DNA from: Gemmatimonas sp.
GTDB lineage: Bacteria > Gemmatimonadota > Gemmatimonadetes > Gemmatimonadales > Gemmatimonadaceae
Assembly: GCA_011390805.1 (NCBI GenBank)
Contig: JAABRT010000015.1
Coordinates: 1-63,774 of the forward strand
Direction of reading: 5' to 3'
Length of the DNA: 63,774 nucleotides
In this document: positions 25,770 through 34,150 of the stretch, piece by piece
Numbering within the stretch: the stretch's first letter is position 1
Layout: each line of letters opens with the position of its first letter
Made by a program: the position numbers and the translations under genes
Notes under the pieces: model-generated
Databases searched by the model: none
What the model saw: the letters and a program-made list of their open reading frames with translations, nothing else
What the model was told of the DNA's origin: nothing

Positions 25770-27059
25770 GTGCTTGAAATCGCGCGCACACTCACCAACG
25801 CCGGTTTCGAAACGTGGTGCGTGGGCGGTGCGGTGCGCGACGCGCTGCTCGGCAATGTGCACCTCGATTGGGACTTGGCGACAGCCGCCAGGCCACCCGA
25901 AGTGCAGCGGTTGTTCAAGCGCACGATTCCCGTTGGCATCAAGTTCGGCACTGTAGGAGTGGTTGATCGTACGGGGCGAATGCACGAGGTCACCACCTTT
26001 CGCCGGGACTTCAACGCCGATGGCCGGCACGCTGAAGTTGAGTTCGGTGTGTCGCTGCACGACGATCTGGCGCGTCGCGACTTCACGATCAACGCCATGG
26101 CGTGGGACCCCATCGGGCACCGCCTCGAAGATCCGTTTGGTGGACGTGCCGATCTTGAGCGCCGCGTGGTGCGCGCCGTGGGAGATCCCGACGCGCGTTT
26201 CCAAGAAGACCGACTGCGTGCGCTGCGCGCCATCAGGTTCGCCTCTCGCTTCGGATTTGAGATTGACCCGGCTACCTGGGGCGCGATTCAGCGATCGGCG
26301 CCGCACTTCGGTCGCCTGTCGGCCGAACGGGTGAAACAGGAACTCGACAAAACGATGGAGCAGGTACGGCGGCCATCGGAAGCGCTGGCGCGATGGCAGT
26401 CGAGCGGAGCGTTTGCGACGCTCATTCCGGCCTTGCATGCTCTGCCAGACAGGTATCGTCTGGCCTGTGATGCCATGGCGATGCCCGGCTTGTCCACGCG
26501 GCCCCTCCGACGCACGCTGCGGTTCGCGGCACTCTTTGCAGGGCTTCCCGCCACGACACTGCGCGAAACGCTCAAGGCGCTCAAGTTCTCAAATCTGGAA
26601 ACAGCCGCGATCGTATCGCTTACCGGAAACTGGAACGAGCTGGATCATACAATATCGCAGCGGTTAGTCGAGCAGCAGCGTGCGTCGCACTCGGCTGGGT
26701 TGGGCATCCCGGACCGCGACCTGCGGCCGTGGGTGGCCGCTATCGGGCGTACGCGGGTGGCAGCCTTCGGCCGCCTCACCGCTGCCATCTGGTGGGCCGA
26801 TCGCACGCTTGGTGTGGCCGCGCCCACCGCGCTCCAGGCGCGCGCGCTGCACCGTAGACTGCTTACCATCGCCTTCCGCGACCCCATTGAGATTGGCGAT
26901 CTCGCGCTTGACGGCGACGATCTGCGGCGTCTGGGGGTACCACCGGGTCCAAGTCTTGGCCGCGTCCTGCAACAGTTGCTGGCGCTCGTACTGGAAGATC
27001 CCGCGAGGAACTCTGTACATGTGCTTTCGCAGGAAGTGGCGCGATTGACCGATGTCTAG
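25770..27059 (+). CDS. cca: CCA tRNA nucleotidyltransferase
   Basis: Adds or repairs the 3'-terminal CCA of tRNAs. The polymerase-beta-like head has GFETWCVGGAVRDALLGN, the DWDLATAA carboxylates, and FGTVGVVDRTGRMHEVTTFR. RRDFTINAMAWDP and DPDARFQEDRLRALRAIRFA form the nucleotide-recognition region. The start is uncertain: I prefer GTG 25770, which puts the usual number of residues before GGAVRD. The frame is open to an ATG at 25665 inside the SDR gene. It overlaps rarA by 8 bases. The two tRNA genes in this window show no CCA in the DNA, so the enzyme would be needed. Confidence 0.93.
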   Translation: MLEIARTLTNAGFETWCVGGAVRDALLGNVHLDWDLATAARPPEVQRLFKRTIPVGIKFGTVGVVDRTGRMHEVTTFRRDFNADGRHAEVEFGVSLHDDLARRDFTINAMAWDPIGHRLEDPFGGRADLERRVVRAVGDPDARFQEDRLRALRAIRFASRFGFEIDPATWGAIQRSAPHFGRLSAERVKQELDKTMEQVRRPSEALARWQSSGAFATLIPALHALPDRYRLACDAMAMPGLSTRPLRRTLRFAALFAGLPATTLRETLKALKFSNLETAAIVSLTGNWNELDHTISQRLVEQQRASHSAGLGIPDRDLRPWVAAIGRTRVAAFGRLTAAIWWADRTLGVAAPTALQARALHRRLLTIAFRDPIEIGDLALDGDDLRRLGVPPGPSLGRVLQQLLALVLEDPARNSVHVLSQEVARLTDV

Positions 27060-28416
27060 TCTGTTCTCCGCGCAGGTGAGTGAGCCGCTGGCGTCACGAC
27101 TGCGGCCGCGCTCGCTGAATGAGTTCGTGGGGCAGGCCCATCTTATCGGGCCCGGCGCACCGCTGCGTTCAGCGATCGAGCGTCGCGCCATTGACAGCAT
27201 GATTCTGTGGGGACCACCGGGCGTGGGCAAAACCACGCTCGCACGGTTGCTGGCGCGTGCGACAGACGCGGAGTTTGTGTCGTTTTCTGCCGTGAGCGAT
27301 GGCGTGGCACGCGTGCGTGAGATTGTGGCCGACGCGCAAAAGCTTCGCGCACTCGGACGCGGTACGTTGCTGTTTGTAGACGAGATTCATCGCTTCAATC
27401 GGGCGCAGCAGGACGCGTTCCTGCCGCATGTCGAAGCGGGTACGGTGATCCTGGTCGGTGCTACCACCGAGAATCCGTCGTTCGCGCTGAATGGTGCATT
27501 GCTGTCGCGTGCCCGCGTGCTGGTGCTCGAGCCGCTCACGCACGCTGATCTCTCGGCGTTGGCGGAGCGCGCACTGACAGACACCGACCGTGGGCTCGGA
27601 TCGCGCAAGCTTTCGTTGGAGCCCGATGCGACAACGCAGTTGGTCACGTTGTCCGATGGCGACGCACGGAAGATGCTCGGCGTGCTCGAAGCGGCTGCTT
27701 CGATTGCTTCAGACGGTGACCTACTCACCGCAGAAACAATCACGCAGGCGGCTCAGCGACGTGTACCGCGTTACGACAGCACCGGCGAAGAGCATTACAA
27801 CATTATTTCGGCGTTGCACAAAGCGCTGCGCGGCAGTGATCCACAGGGGGCACTGTATTGGTTGGCGCGAATGATCGAGGGCGGGGAAGACCCGCGCTAC
27901 ATATCACGTCGGCTCATCCGCATGGCCACCGAAGACATCGGCCTGGCTGACCCTCAGGCGCTCAGCATGGCGATTGCCGCCGCCGAAACATGGGAGCGAC
28001 TGGGTTCCCCCGAGGGAGATCTCGCCCTGGCCGAGGCGACCGTGTATCTGGCCACCGCACCCAAGAGCAACCGGGTGTATGTGGCGTGGAAAGCAGCGCT
28101 TGACGCTGCCCGCGAAACACCCTCAGCGCCCGTGCCGAAGCATCTGCGGAACGCACCCACCGGCCTCATGAAGGAACTCGGATATGGTGCCGGGTACCAG
28201 TACGCATTCGACGCACCGAACGCCTTTATCCCGCAGGACTACCTTCCGGAAAGTCTTGGGCAGCGTACGTTCTACGAAGCGGGCGGGTTCGGATTCGAAC
28301 GGGATATCGCCAAGCGTATGGCGTGGTGGCAATCACTGCGTCAGCGTCTGGCCGACTCCACAGCTGACACTCACCCTGATGGTCAAGGAAGCATTGATGA
28401 AGAGTCTGAAGCGTAG
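27052..28416 (+). CDS. rarA: Replication-associated recombination protein A (RarA/MgsA AAA+ ATPase)
   Basis: Clamp-loader-like ATPase that acts at stalled replication forks. SRLRPRSLNEFVGQAHLIG-type N-terminal motif, Walker A GPPGVGKTTLARLLA and Walker B TLLFVDEIHRFNRAQQD are clear. GATTENPSFALNGALLSR is sensor 1. The C-terminal tetramerisation region has KALRGSDPQGALYWLARMIEGGEDP, LIRMATEDIGLADP and LPESLGQRTFYE. At 454 residues it is normal. It overlaps cca by 8 bases and the lipoprotein gene by 20 bases. Confidence 0.96.
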   Translation: MSSLFSAQVSEPLASRLRPRSLNEFVGQAHLIGPGAPLRSAIERRAIDSMILWGPPGVGKTTLARLLARATDAEFVSFSAVSDGVARVREIVADAQKLRALGRGTLLFVDEIHRFNRAQQDAFLPHVEAGTVILVGATTENPSFALNGALLSRARVLVLEPLTHADLSALAERALTDTDRGLGSRKLSLEPDATTQLVTLSDGDARKMLGVLEAAASIASDGDLLTAETITQAAQRRVPRYDSTGEEHYNIISALHKALRGSDPQGALYWLARMIEGGEDPRYISRRLIRMATEDIGLADPQALSMAIAAAETWERLGSPEGDLALAEATVYLATAPKSNRVYVAWKAALDAARETPSAPVPKHLRNAPTGLMKELGYGAGYQYAFDAPNAFIPQDYLPESLGQRTFYEAGGFGFERDIAKRMAWWQSLRQRLADSTADTHPDGQGSIDEESEA

Positions 28417-28873
28417 CGCGTGGGTGGTTGGCGCGTTGGCATTGGTCGCCGGCTGTGCGACGCTTGGTCGCGCCACGTTTGCCGAGCCAACGGTTCAACT
28501 GCGGGATGTCCGCGTGGTTGGCTTGGGGCTTGAAGGCGGCAACGTGGACGTAGTGCTGTCGGTGTACAATCCCAACCGTTTTTCGCTCGACGCCACGCGC
28601 ATGACCTATCGGGTGGATGTGGATTCGGTGCAGCTTGGCAACGGCGCACTTGACTCACGATTTGTTGTGCCGAGCGGTGATACGTCAATGGTGAGCTTGC
28701 CAATCCGCTTTACGTATCGTGGACTGGGCGAAGCGGGACGCCAGATTCTCTCCACCGGTTCGGTGAACTATCGCGTGCGCGGAGATTTTACCGTGGTCAC
28801 GCCGCTTGGAAACTTCACGCGTCCCTACGATCAGACGGGACGGTTTAACACTGTATCCGGCGCGGGTCGCTAA
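28397..28873 (+). CDS. LEA type 2 (WHy domain) lipoprotein
   Basis: The ATG at 28397 gives MKSLKRSAWVVGALALVAGC, a lipoprotein signal with lipobox LVAGC (Cys at about residue 20). The mature part is a single LEA14/WHy-type beta sandwich (VRVVGLGLEGGNVDVVLSVY, then NPNRFSLDATRMTYRVDVD and VPSGDTSMVSLPIRFTYRGL). Such proteins are linked to desiccation or stress tolerance in plants and are common but uncharacterised in bacteria. It overlaps the rarA end by 20 bases, so it belongs to the same transcript. Confidence 0.88.
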   Translation: MKSLKRSAWVVGALALVAGCATLGRATFAEPTVQLRDVRVVGLGLEGGNVDVVLSVYNPNRFSLDATRMTYRVDVDSVQLGNGALDSRFVVPSGDTSMVSLPIRFTYRGLGEAGRQILSTGSVNYRVRGDFTVVTPLGNFTRPYDQTGRFNTVSGAGR

Positions 28874-28897
28874 CCGCGACGCGCCAGGAGCCCTATC

Positions 28898-30202
28898 ATT
28901 TCCAGAGATCTGATTTCACTCGCGCCGCCTCTTGAACGCGCCCTGCTGGTAGGAGCGCCGCGCAAGCGTGGACACGATCGGCACTTCATGGAAGAGCACC
29001 TCGCGGAGCTGGCGCGGCTGGTTGACACGGCCGGTGCCGACGTGGTGGGTACCCTCACGCAGATTATCGACCGCCCGCATCCGGGTACCTATCTCGGCAG
29101 CGGAAAACTCGACGAACTGACGCTCAAAGTGAGCGAGTTGGGTGCAACGCTGATTGTGTTTGATGACGAGCTGTCGCCCGCGCAGGCGCGCAACATCGAG
29201 ATCGCGACCAATACGCGTGTGATGGATCGTGCGGAACTCATTCTTGATATCTTCGCCACCCGTGCCCGCTCAGCCGAAGCACGGTTGCAGGTGGAGCTGG
29301 CGCAGCTTGAGTACACGTTACCACGCCTGACACGTATGTGGACCCACCTTGATACCATGAAGGGTGGTATCGGAATGCGCGGTCCCGGTGAAACACAGCT
29401 CGAAACAGACCGTCGACTTATTCAGCACCGCATCAAGGTCATCAAGGAACGCCTGATTGATGTTGAACGCGCTCGGGAAGTACAGCGCCAACAGCGCCAG
29501 TCGCAGTTCAAGGTGGCGCTGGTTGGCTACACCAATGCCGGCAAGTCATCAGTACTGCGTTCGCTCGCCAACGACGCGGCAGTGTTTGTAGAAGACCGGC
29601 TGTTCGCGACCCTCGATCCGCTCACGCGCGAAATCGATGTGGGCGATGGCTACTCGGTGCTGCTCACCGATACGGTCGGTTTCATTCGCAAGCTGCCTCA
29701 CCATCTGGTGGCGTCGTTCCGCGCAACATTGGCCGAAGCACGCGAAGCCGATCTGCTGCTGCACGTGGTAGATGTAAGCCATCCGGCGTGGGAAGAGCAT
29801 CGCGATGTGGTAGACGATGTTCTCGCCGAGCTTGGGTTGCAGTCGCGCCCTGTGCGATTGGTGTGCAACAAGATGGACCTGCTCTCGCCCGAGGAGCGCG
29901 CAGGCGTTGAGGAACGCGTGCACAACCTTGTCCCCAACGCGCTGTTTGTGTCGGCGCACGAAGAGGGCGGGCTGGAGTCGCTGCGTGTTGAACTGGTGCA
30001 GTGCATCCGTCGCCTGCGACCACTTGTGGAAGTGCGTCTCGCGGCGCATCAGGGCGCAGTGCTGGCCTCGCTGCATCGCGATGGCGAAGTGCTCGACCAG
30101 AAGTCCGACGGTACCGACATGTTGGTGACCGTGCGTGTAGACGAGATTCTGGCGGGACGGTTGCGCCAGGCCGGGGTGGATATGACCAGCGCGGGCAAGT
30201 AG
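28898..30202 (+). CDS. hflX: GTPase HflX, start codon non-canonical
   Basis: Ribosome-associated GTPase that splits stalled 70S ribosomes under stress. The N-terminal domain motif ERALLVGAPRK lies upstream of the first ATG (28988), so the true start must be earlier. Between the in-frame stop at 28871 and 28988 there is no ATG, GTG or TTG. AGGAG at 28886-28890 is 7 bases before ATT 28898, giving about 434 residues; ATC 28895 and CTG 28910 are alternatives. Core motifs are GKLDELTLK, GGIGMRGPGETQLE, G1 GYTNAGKSSVLRSL, G3 DTVGFIRKLPHHLV and G4 CNKMD. Confidence 0.93.
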   Translation: MSRDLISLAPPLERALLVGAPRKRGHDRHFMEEHLAELARLVDTAGADVVGTLTQIIDRPHPGTYLGSGKLDELTLKVSELGATLIVFDDELSPAQARNIEIATNTRVMDRAELILDIFATRARSAEARLQVELAQLEYTLPRLTRMWTHLDTMKGGIGMRGPGETQLETDRRLIQHRIKVIKERLIDVERAREVQRQQRQSQFKVALVGYTNAGKSSVLRSLANDAAVFVEDRLFATLDPLTREIDVGDGYSVLLTDTVGFIRKLPHHLVASFRATLAEAREADLLLHVVDVSHPAWEEHRDVVDDVLAELGLQSRPVRLVCNKMDLLSPEERAGVEERVHNLVPNALFVSAHEEGGLESLRVELVQCIRRLRPLVEVRLAAHQGAVLASLHRDGEVLDQKSDGTDMLVTVRVDEILAGRLRQAGVDMTSAGK

Positions 30203-30247
30203 CCAAAAGCTACTGCCCGCGCCGGTACTATTCCTGTGCTGACCAAG

Positions 30248-30321
30248 TGGGCGTGCAGGGACTCGAACCCCGGACCTCTGCTGTGTGAAAGCAGCGCTCT
30301 AACCAGCTGAGCTACACGCCC
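30248..30321 (-). tRNA. tRNA-Val (anticodon CAC)
   Basis: A 74-base cloverleaf on the minus strand. Acceptor GGGCGTG pairs with CACGCCC, with discriminator A at 30248. The D arm contains AGCTCAGCTGGTTAGAGC. The anticodon stem CTGCT/AGCAG encloses TTCACAC, giving CAC for GUG codons. The T arm has the GGTTCGAGTCC core. CCA is not encoded. Confidence 0.95.
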
Positions 30322-30344
30322 CAAGTGCCGGGGAGGCCCGGCAG

Positions 30345-30374
30345 AAGAAGTAGAGTAAACGCGGCGCTGTTTAC
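30345..30374 (-). terminator. Possible terminator of the UPF0182 gene
   Basis: GTAAAC/GTTTAC arms (30355-30360 with 30369-30374) with an 8-base GC loop follow the minus-strand stop. A pyrimidine tract TCTACTTCTTC comes next on the minus strand. The T run is broken, so this is only suggestive. A second hairpin (30327-30342) has no T tract. Confidence 0.35.
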
Positions 30375-30402
30375 GCGCCAGTGGTTGTGTGTGCTTCGGT
30401 GC

Positions 30403-33165
30403 TCATGGATTCTGCCGCATGGCTTCCAACCGCTCCAGAACGCCACCCAGCGCGCGCAGTTCTTCGCCGTAGCGGGTCCAATCACCTTCCCGCTGTGCGT
30501 CAACCGCCGACTGATAACGGCGACGCGCCTCAGCAATCAGGTTGGCCATGTCCGCCCCGACTTCGACGGTGGTCACGCCGGCTCCGGCAACGCCCGCCGC
30601 CGCAATATCAGCCGGGGAGTCGGCCCCGATATCGAGCGTTGTCGCCAGTGGCGCGTCATTTGAGCCACCAAAAAGAGCGGCCAGACCGGCGTCGAGCGTT
30701 TCACGCATGACCACCTGGTTCTGGTACGCGATGACCACGCGCTTGAGCTCGGGGATACGTCCCCCCTCCGCCTGCAGATAGATGGGCTGCACGTACAGCA
30801 ACGCCGACTCAATCGGAATCACGAGCAGGTCGCCTCTGATAACCTGTGAACCGCGCTGGTCCCACAACGAGATCTGTCGCGAGATTTCCGTGTCCTGACT
30901 GATGCGGTTTTCAATCTGGCGCGGTCCGAACACGAGGCTCTGACGCGGGAACTGATACACGCGCAGTTTGCCGTACTGCTCCCCGTCATTTCGCGCCACC
31001 ATCCACGCGGCCAGATTGTCTTTGCCGCGTGGTGTGAATGGCGCCATGTAAATGAACTCTGCCTCTTCTTCATCAGGCAGGCGCATGATGATGTGGCGCA
31101 TGAATGGCACCGAGCCATCAGTGCGATCGATCACCGGGATCTGCCATTCGTCTTCACGATTGTAGAACTCGGCCGGCGTATCCATGTGATAGATCGTGTA
31201 CAGCGATGTCTGCAGACGGAACAGATCATCGGGATAGCGAATGTGCGGCAAGAGGTCGGCCTGCATCTCGCTGAGCGGCAGAAAGATTCCCGGGTATACC
31301 GCGTTCCACGCCTGTGCGATCGGATCGTTGGGCAGCGCAAGATACGCCTTGATGGATCCGTTGTACGCATCCACCACCACCTTCACACTGTTGCGCATGT
31401 AGCTCGTACCGTCTGGTGTGCGATACGAGTACGGGTACAACGCGGTGGACGTAAATGCGTCCTGAATCCAGTGCAGTGTGCCGTCGTCGGCCACCACCAT
31501 GTACGGGTCTCGGTCAAGCTTCAGAAATGGCAGCGCCTTCTTGATGCGATCCACCACGTTGCGTGTGTACAGCACGCGGCTGTCACTCGTGATATCGCCG
31601 GACAGCAGCACTTTGCTTGATCCGAAGTGCAGCGCCAGCAGCGAGCGACGGAAGATGTTTCCCACATCAACACCACCGGTACCGGTGTAGGCCCGGAATA
31701 CATTGGCTTCGCCCGACGGAAAGTCGAACTCCTCCTGCTTGGTGTTCACGAATACGTGCGACGACGTCAGTTCACCGAAGTAGATCTGAGGGCGTGTCAC
31801 CTTCAGCGATCCGGTGGTTTCGGGCGGCAGGTCCTGCACAAACAGGACGGGCAGACCCTGTGTCGTGACTTCGTTCACCGGACTCATGGTGAGTCCCATG
31901 CCATGGGTGAACGTGAGGTGCTCATTAATGAACGTGCGCGTCGGCAACGCCGAGGTGTTCAGCTCACGCGGCGACAACAGCACCTGTCGGTATTTGCCAT
32001 CAATCCAGTAGCGATCATCGTCAACGGACACGAAGTCATAGTACGTGCGGATTTCCTGCAGCTGTTTGAAGGTGCGCAGCAGCGGTGCGCGATCCCACAG
32101 GCGCACGTTGTCGATGGTCGGTGTGTTGGCCTGGATGTCGTTGAGTGTCAGCCGGGTTTCGCCAGCCAGCGCACGCACTTCCACACTGTCAATCGACCAC
32201 GCACGGCGGGTGGCATCAATGTGATGCGCGAGGTACGGCGTTTCGCGGGTCAACTCTGTTGGCGCTACGACAAACTTCTGAATCAGGCTCGGCACCACAC
32301 CGCGTCCGAGCACGCCAACGATCGCGTAGCTCGCCACGCCAAGAAATGCGTACCATCCCAACTGGCCGCGCATTGCACCAACCACCGCGAGAATGGCAGC
32401 AACCACGGCAACAACGGCTGAAATCCGGATGGCAGGCAGTGTCGCGTTCAAATCGGCGTAGCCCGCGCCAACGAGCGTACCCTTGTTGGTGAACAGCAGG
32501 TTGGCGGAGTCCACAAACCAGAGTTCAACGCCGCCAAGCAGAAACCACGCGGCGAGCAACAGGCCGAGGTGCCGTCCGGCGGTCGGCTCAATGCGCAAGC
32601 CACGCGGCAGCAGAATCACATCGCCGCGAAAGAAGTACAGTGGCAGAAGGAGAAAGAGGCTCAGCGTCACCAGACTGCGCAGCACGCCAAGCAGCGCACT
32701 GAGTGCTGGAAGACTGAATACGTACCAGCCGATATCACGCGAAAACACGGGATCGGATGCGCCAAACGGCATGCGGCTGAAAAAGAGCAGCACCGTATCC
32801 CACATGGCCGTGGCACCAAGCGCAATCATCAAACTCAACACGAGCGTGATCGGCCGCGTAAACTTGCGCAGTGCGCCGGTCAGGTCGATGGTTTGTGTTG
32901 CATCACCGATCTTGACCAGCACCGGCTCCGGTACGGCGCCGCGCTGGGCGAACGAGAGATTGCCACCGAGCACGAGCAGAGCAAGCGTGCCGGCGCCTAA
33001 AAACAGTGCCAGCTTGGTGACAATCGACTTGGTAAAGACTACTTCGTATCCGACTTCCTGAAACCACCACCAGTCGGTGAGCAGTCCGCTCAGCGTGGGA
33101 AGCAGAAACAGCGCCGCAGGAATCGCCAGCAGCAGGAGCAGGCGAAAAGGTCTTGGGTTTGACAC
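30403..33165 (-). CDS. UPF0182 family membrane protein
   Basis: Large integral membrane protein of unknown function. The N-terminal third has about seven membrane segments (for example FRLLLLLAIPAALFLLPTLS), and a long extracytoplasmic domain fills the rest. Family features are TDWWWFQEVGYEVVFTK, LLSPRELNTSALPTRTFINEHLTFTHGMGL, VTTQGLPVLFVQDLPPE, PQIYFGELTSSHVFVNT and NREDEWQIPVIDR. GTG 33165 is chosen as start because it has TTGAGGT just upstream and gives SNPRPFRLLLLL. The GTG is preceded by a terminator-like hairpin at 33176-33212. The 920-residue length fits the family. Confidence 0.93.
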   Translation of the reverse strand: MSNPRPFRLLLLLAIPAALFLLPTLSGLLTDWWWFQEVGYEVVFTKSIVTKLALFLGAGTLALLVLGGNLSFAQRGAVPEPVLVKIGDATQTIDLTGALRKFTRPITLVLSLMIALGATAMWDTVLLFFSRMPFGASDPVFSRDIGWYVFSLPALSALLGVLRSLVTLSLFLLLPLYFFRGDVILLPRGLRIEPTAGRHLGLLLAAWFLLGGVELWFVDSANLLFTNKGTLVGAGYADLNATLPAIRISAVVAVVAAILAVVGAMRGQLGWYAFLGVASYAIVGVLGRGVVPSLIQKFVVAPTELTRETPYLAHHIDATRRAWSIDSVEVRALAGETRLTLNDIQANTPTIDNVRLWDRAPLLRTFKQLQEIRTYYDFVSVDDDRYWIDGKYRQVLLSPRELNTSALPTRTFINEHLTFTHGMGLTMSPVNEVTTQGLPVLFVQDLPPETTGSLKVTRPQIYFGELTSSHVFVNTKQEEFDFPSGEANVFRAYTGTGGVDVGNIFRRSLLALHFGSSKVLLSGDITSDSRVLYTRNVVDRIKKALPFLKLDRDPYMVVADDGTLHWIQDAFTSTALYPYSYRTPDGTSYMRNSVKVVVDAYNGSIKAYLALPNDPIAQAWNAVYPGIFLPLSEMQADLLPHIRYPDDLFRLQTSLYTIYHMDTPAEFYNREDEWQIPVIDRTDGSVPFMRHIIMRLPDEEEAEFIYMAPFTPRGKDNLAAWMVARNDGEQYGKLRVYQFPRQSLVFGPRQIENRISQDTEISRQISLWDQRGSQVIRGDLLVIPIESALLYVQPIYLQAEGGRIPELKRVVIAYQNQVVMRETLDAGLAALFGGSNDAPLATTLDIGADSPADIAAAGVAGAGVTTVEVGADMANLIAEARRRYQSAVDAQREGDWTRYGEELRALGGVLERLEAMRQNP

Positions 33166-33175
33166 GTTGTACCTC

Positions 33176-33212
33176 AATAAAAAGCGGAGTGGCCCCGCGT
33201 GTCCGGCCACTC
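33176..33212 (-). promoter_or_regulatory. Terminator-like hairpin in the leader of the UPF0182 gene
   Basis: On the minus strand, an 8-bp perfect stem (GAGTGGCC/GGCCACTC, 33187-33194 with 33205-33212, 10-base loop) is followed by CCGC and five T. The SD GAGGT comes immediately after, then GTG 33165. It could attenuate this gene or stop transcripts from further upstream. Confidence 0.5.
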
Positions 33213-33246
33213 ACCAGATTCAGTACTCTTCTGCAACTTAATCGTC

Positions 33247-34140
33247 ATGCGCACTCCTCTGTCCGTCTTCTCACCTGCGTTGCTGCTTGCCGTCACGTGG
33301 GCTGTCCCCACGGCGGCCCAGTCCGGACCGCTGTACATCGTAGGCGGAGGACCACAGACACCGGCCATGGTGCAGGAGTTTGCGGATCTCGCCGGCGGCC
33401 GATCGGCACACATAGTCGTGATGGGCATGGCCTCGGTAAACGGGGAGCGCAGCGGCGAAGCCAAGGCCAATGATTTTCGCGAGTTGGGCAGTACCGCACG
33501 CAACGTGTGGATTACGCGCGAACAGGCCGACCTCGACAGCGTGGTGCAGCTGCTGACAACCGCCACCGGCATCTGGTTTGGCGGTGGAGACCAGAACCGG
33601 CTGGCGGACGTGCTGCGCGGCACGGCAGTTGAACGTGCCATCAAGGCGCGTCATGCCGCCGGTGCCGTGGTGGGCGGAACCAGCGCCGGTGCTGCTGTGC
33701 TCTCCAGTCGCATGATCACCGGACGCGAGGCAAAGTACGGCGGTGATCGTCCGCCGCGTGACAGCAGTGACGCTTATATCACGATCAACCGGGACAACGT
33801 GGTGGTCGCCGACGGCCTGTCATTTCTGGATAATGTGGTCATCGACCAGCACTTTGTGCGTCGCAAACGGCACAACCGGTTAATGAGTCTCGTGCTTGAA
33901 AACGAGCCGCACCTGGGGGCGGGCATCGATGAGTCCACCGCACTCGTTGTGGAGTCGGATGGTACGTGGCGTGTATCGGGCGAAAGCGTCGTGGTGATTT
34001 ACGACGCGCGCGGCGGCAGCACGACCGCACCGTCGGCGAAGGTGCTCGGCGGCGCCAACATGCGCCTGCACGTGCTGCCCAGCGGTGCAACGTTCGATCC
34101 ACGTACTGGAGATGCCACGCTACCGGCGCGGCAGCCGTAA
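33247..34140 (+). CDS. Cyanophycinase-like exported serine peptidase (S51 family)
   Basis: S51 family members hydrolyse cyanophycin (multi-L-arginyl-poly-L-aspartate) to beta-Asp-Arg, or cut Asp dipeptides. The ATG at 33247 gives a signal peptide (MRTPLSVFSPALLLAVTWAV, cleavage after AAQ), so the enzyme is exported. The core starts PLYIVGGGPQTPAM. The nucleophile is Ser146 in GGTSAGAAVLSS, with WFGGGDQNRLAD before it and VVIDQHFVRRKRHNRLM and GIDESTALVV after. No cyanophycin synthetase is in the window. An exported form suggests use of external polymer or another Asp-linked peptide. An upstream ATG (33199) would disrupt the signal peptide. Confidence 0.88.
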   Translation: MRTPLSVFSPALLLAVTWAVPTAAQSGPLYIVGGGPQTPAMVQEFADLAGGRSAHIVVMGMASVNGERSGEAKANDFRELGSTARNVWITREQADLDSVVQLLTTATGIWFGGGDQNRLADVLRGTAVERAIKARHAAGAVVGGTSAGAAVLSSRMITGREAKYGGDRPPRDSSDAYITINRDNVVVADGLSFLDNVVIDQHFVRRKRHNRLMSLVLENEPHLGAGIDESTALVVESDGTWRVSGESVVVIYDARGGSTTAPSAKVLGGANMRLHVLPSGATFDPRTGDATLPARQP

Positions 34141-34150
34141 CCCCGGAACG

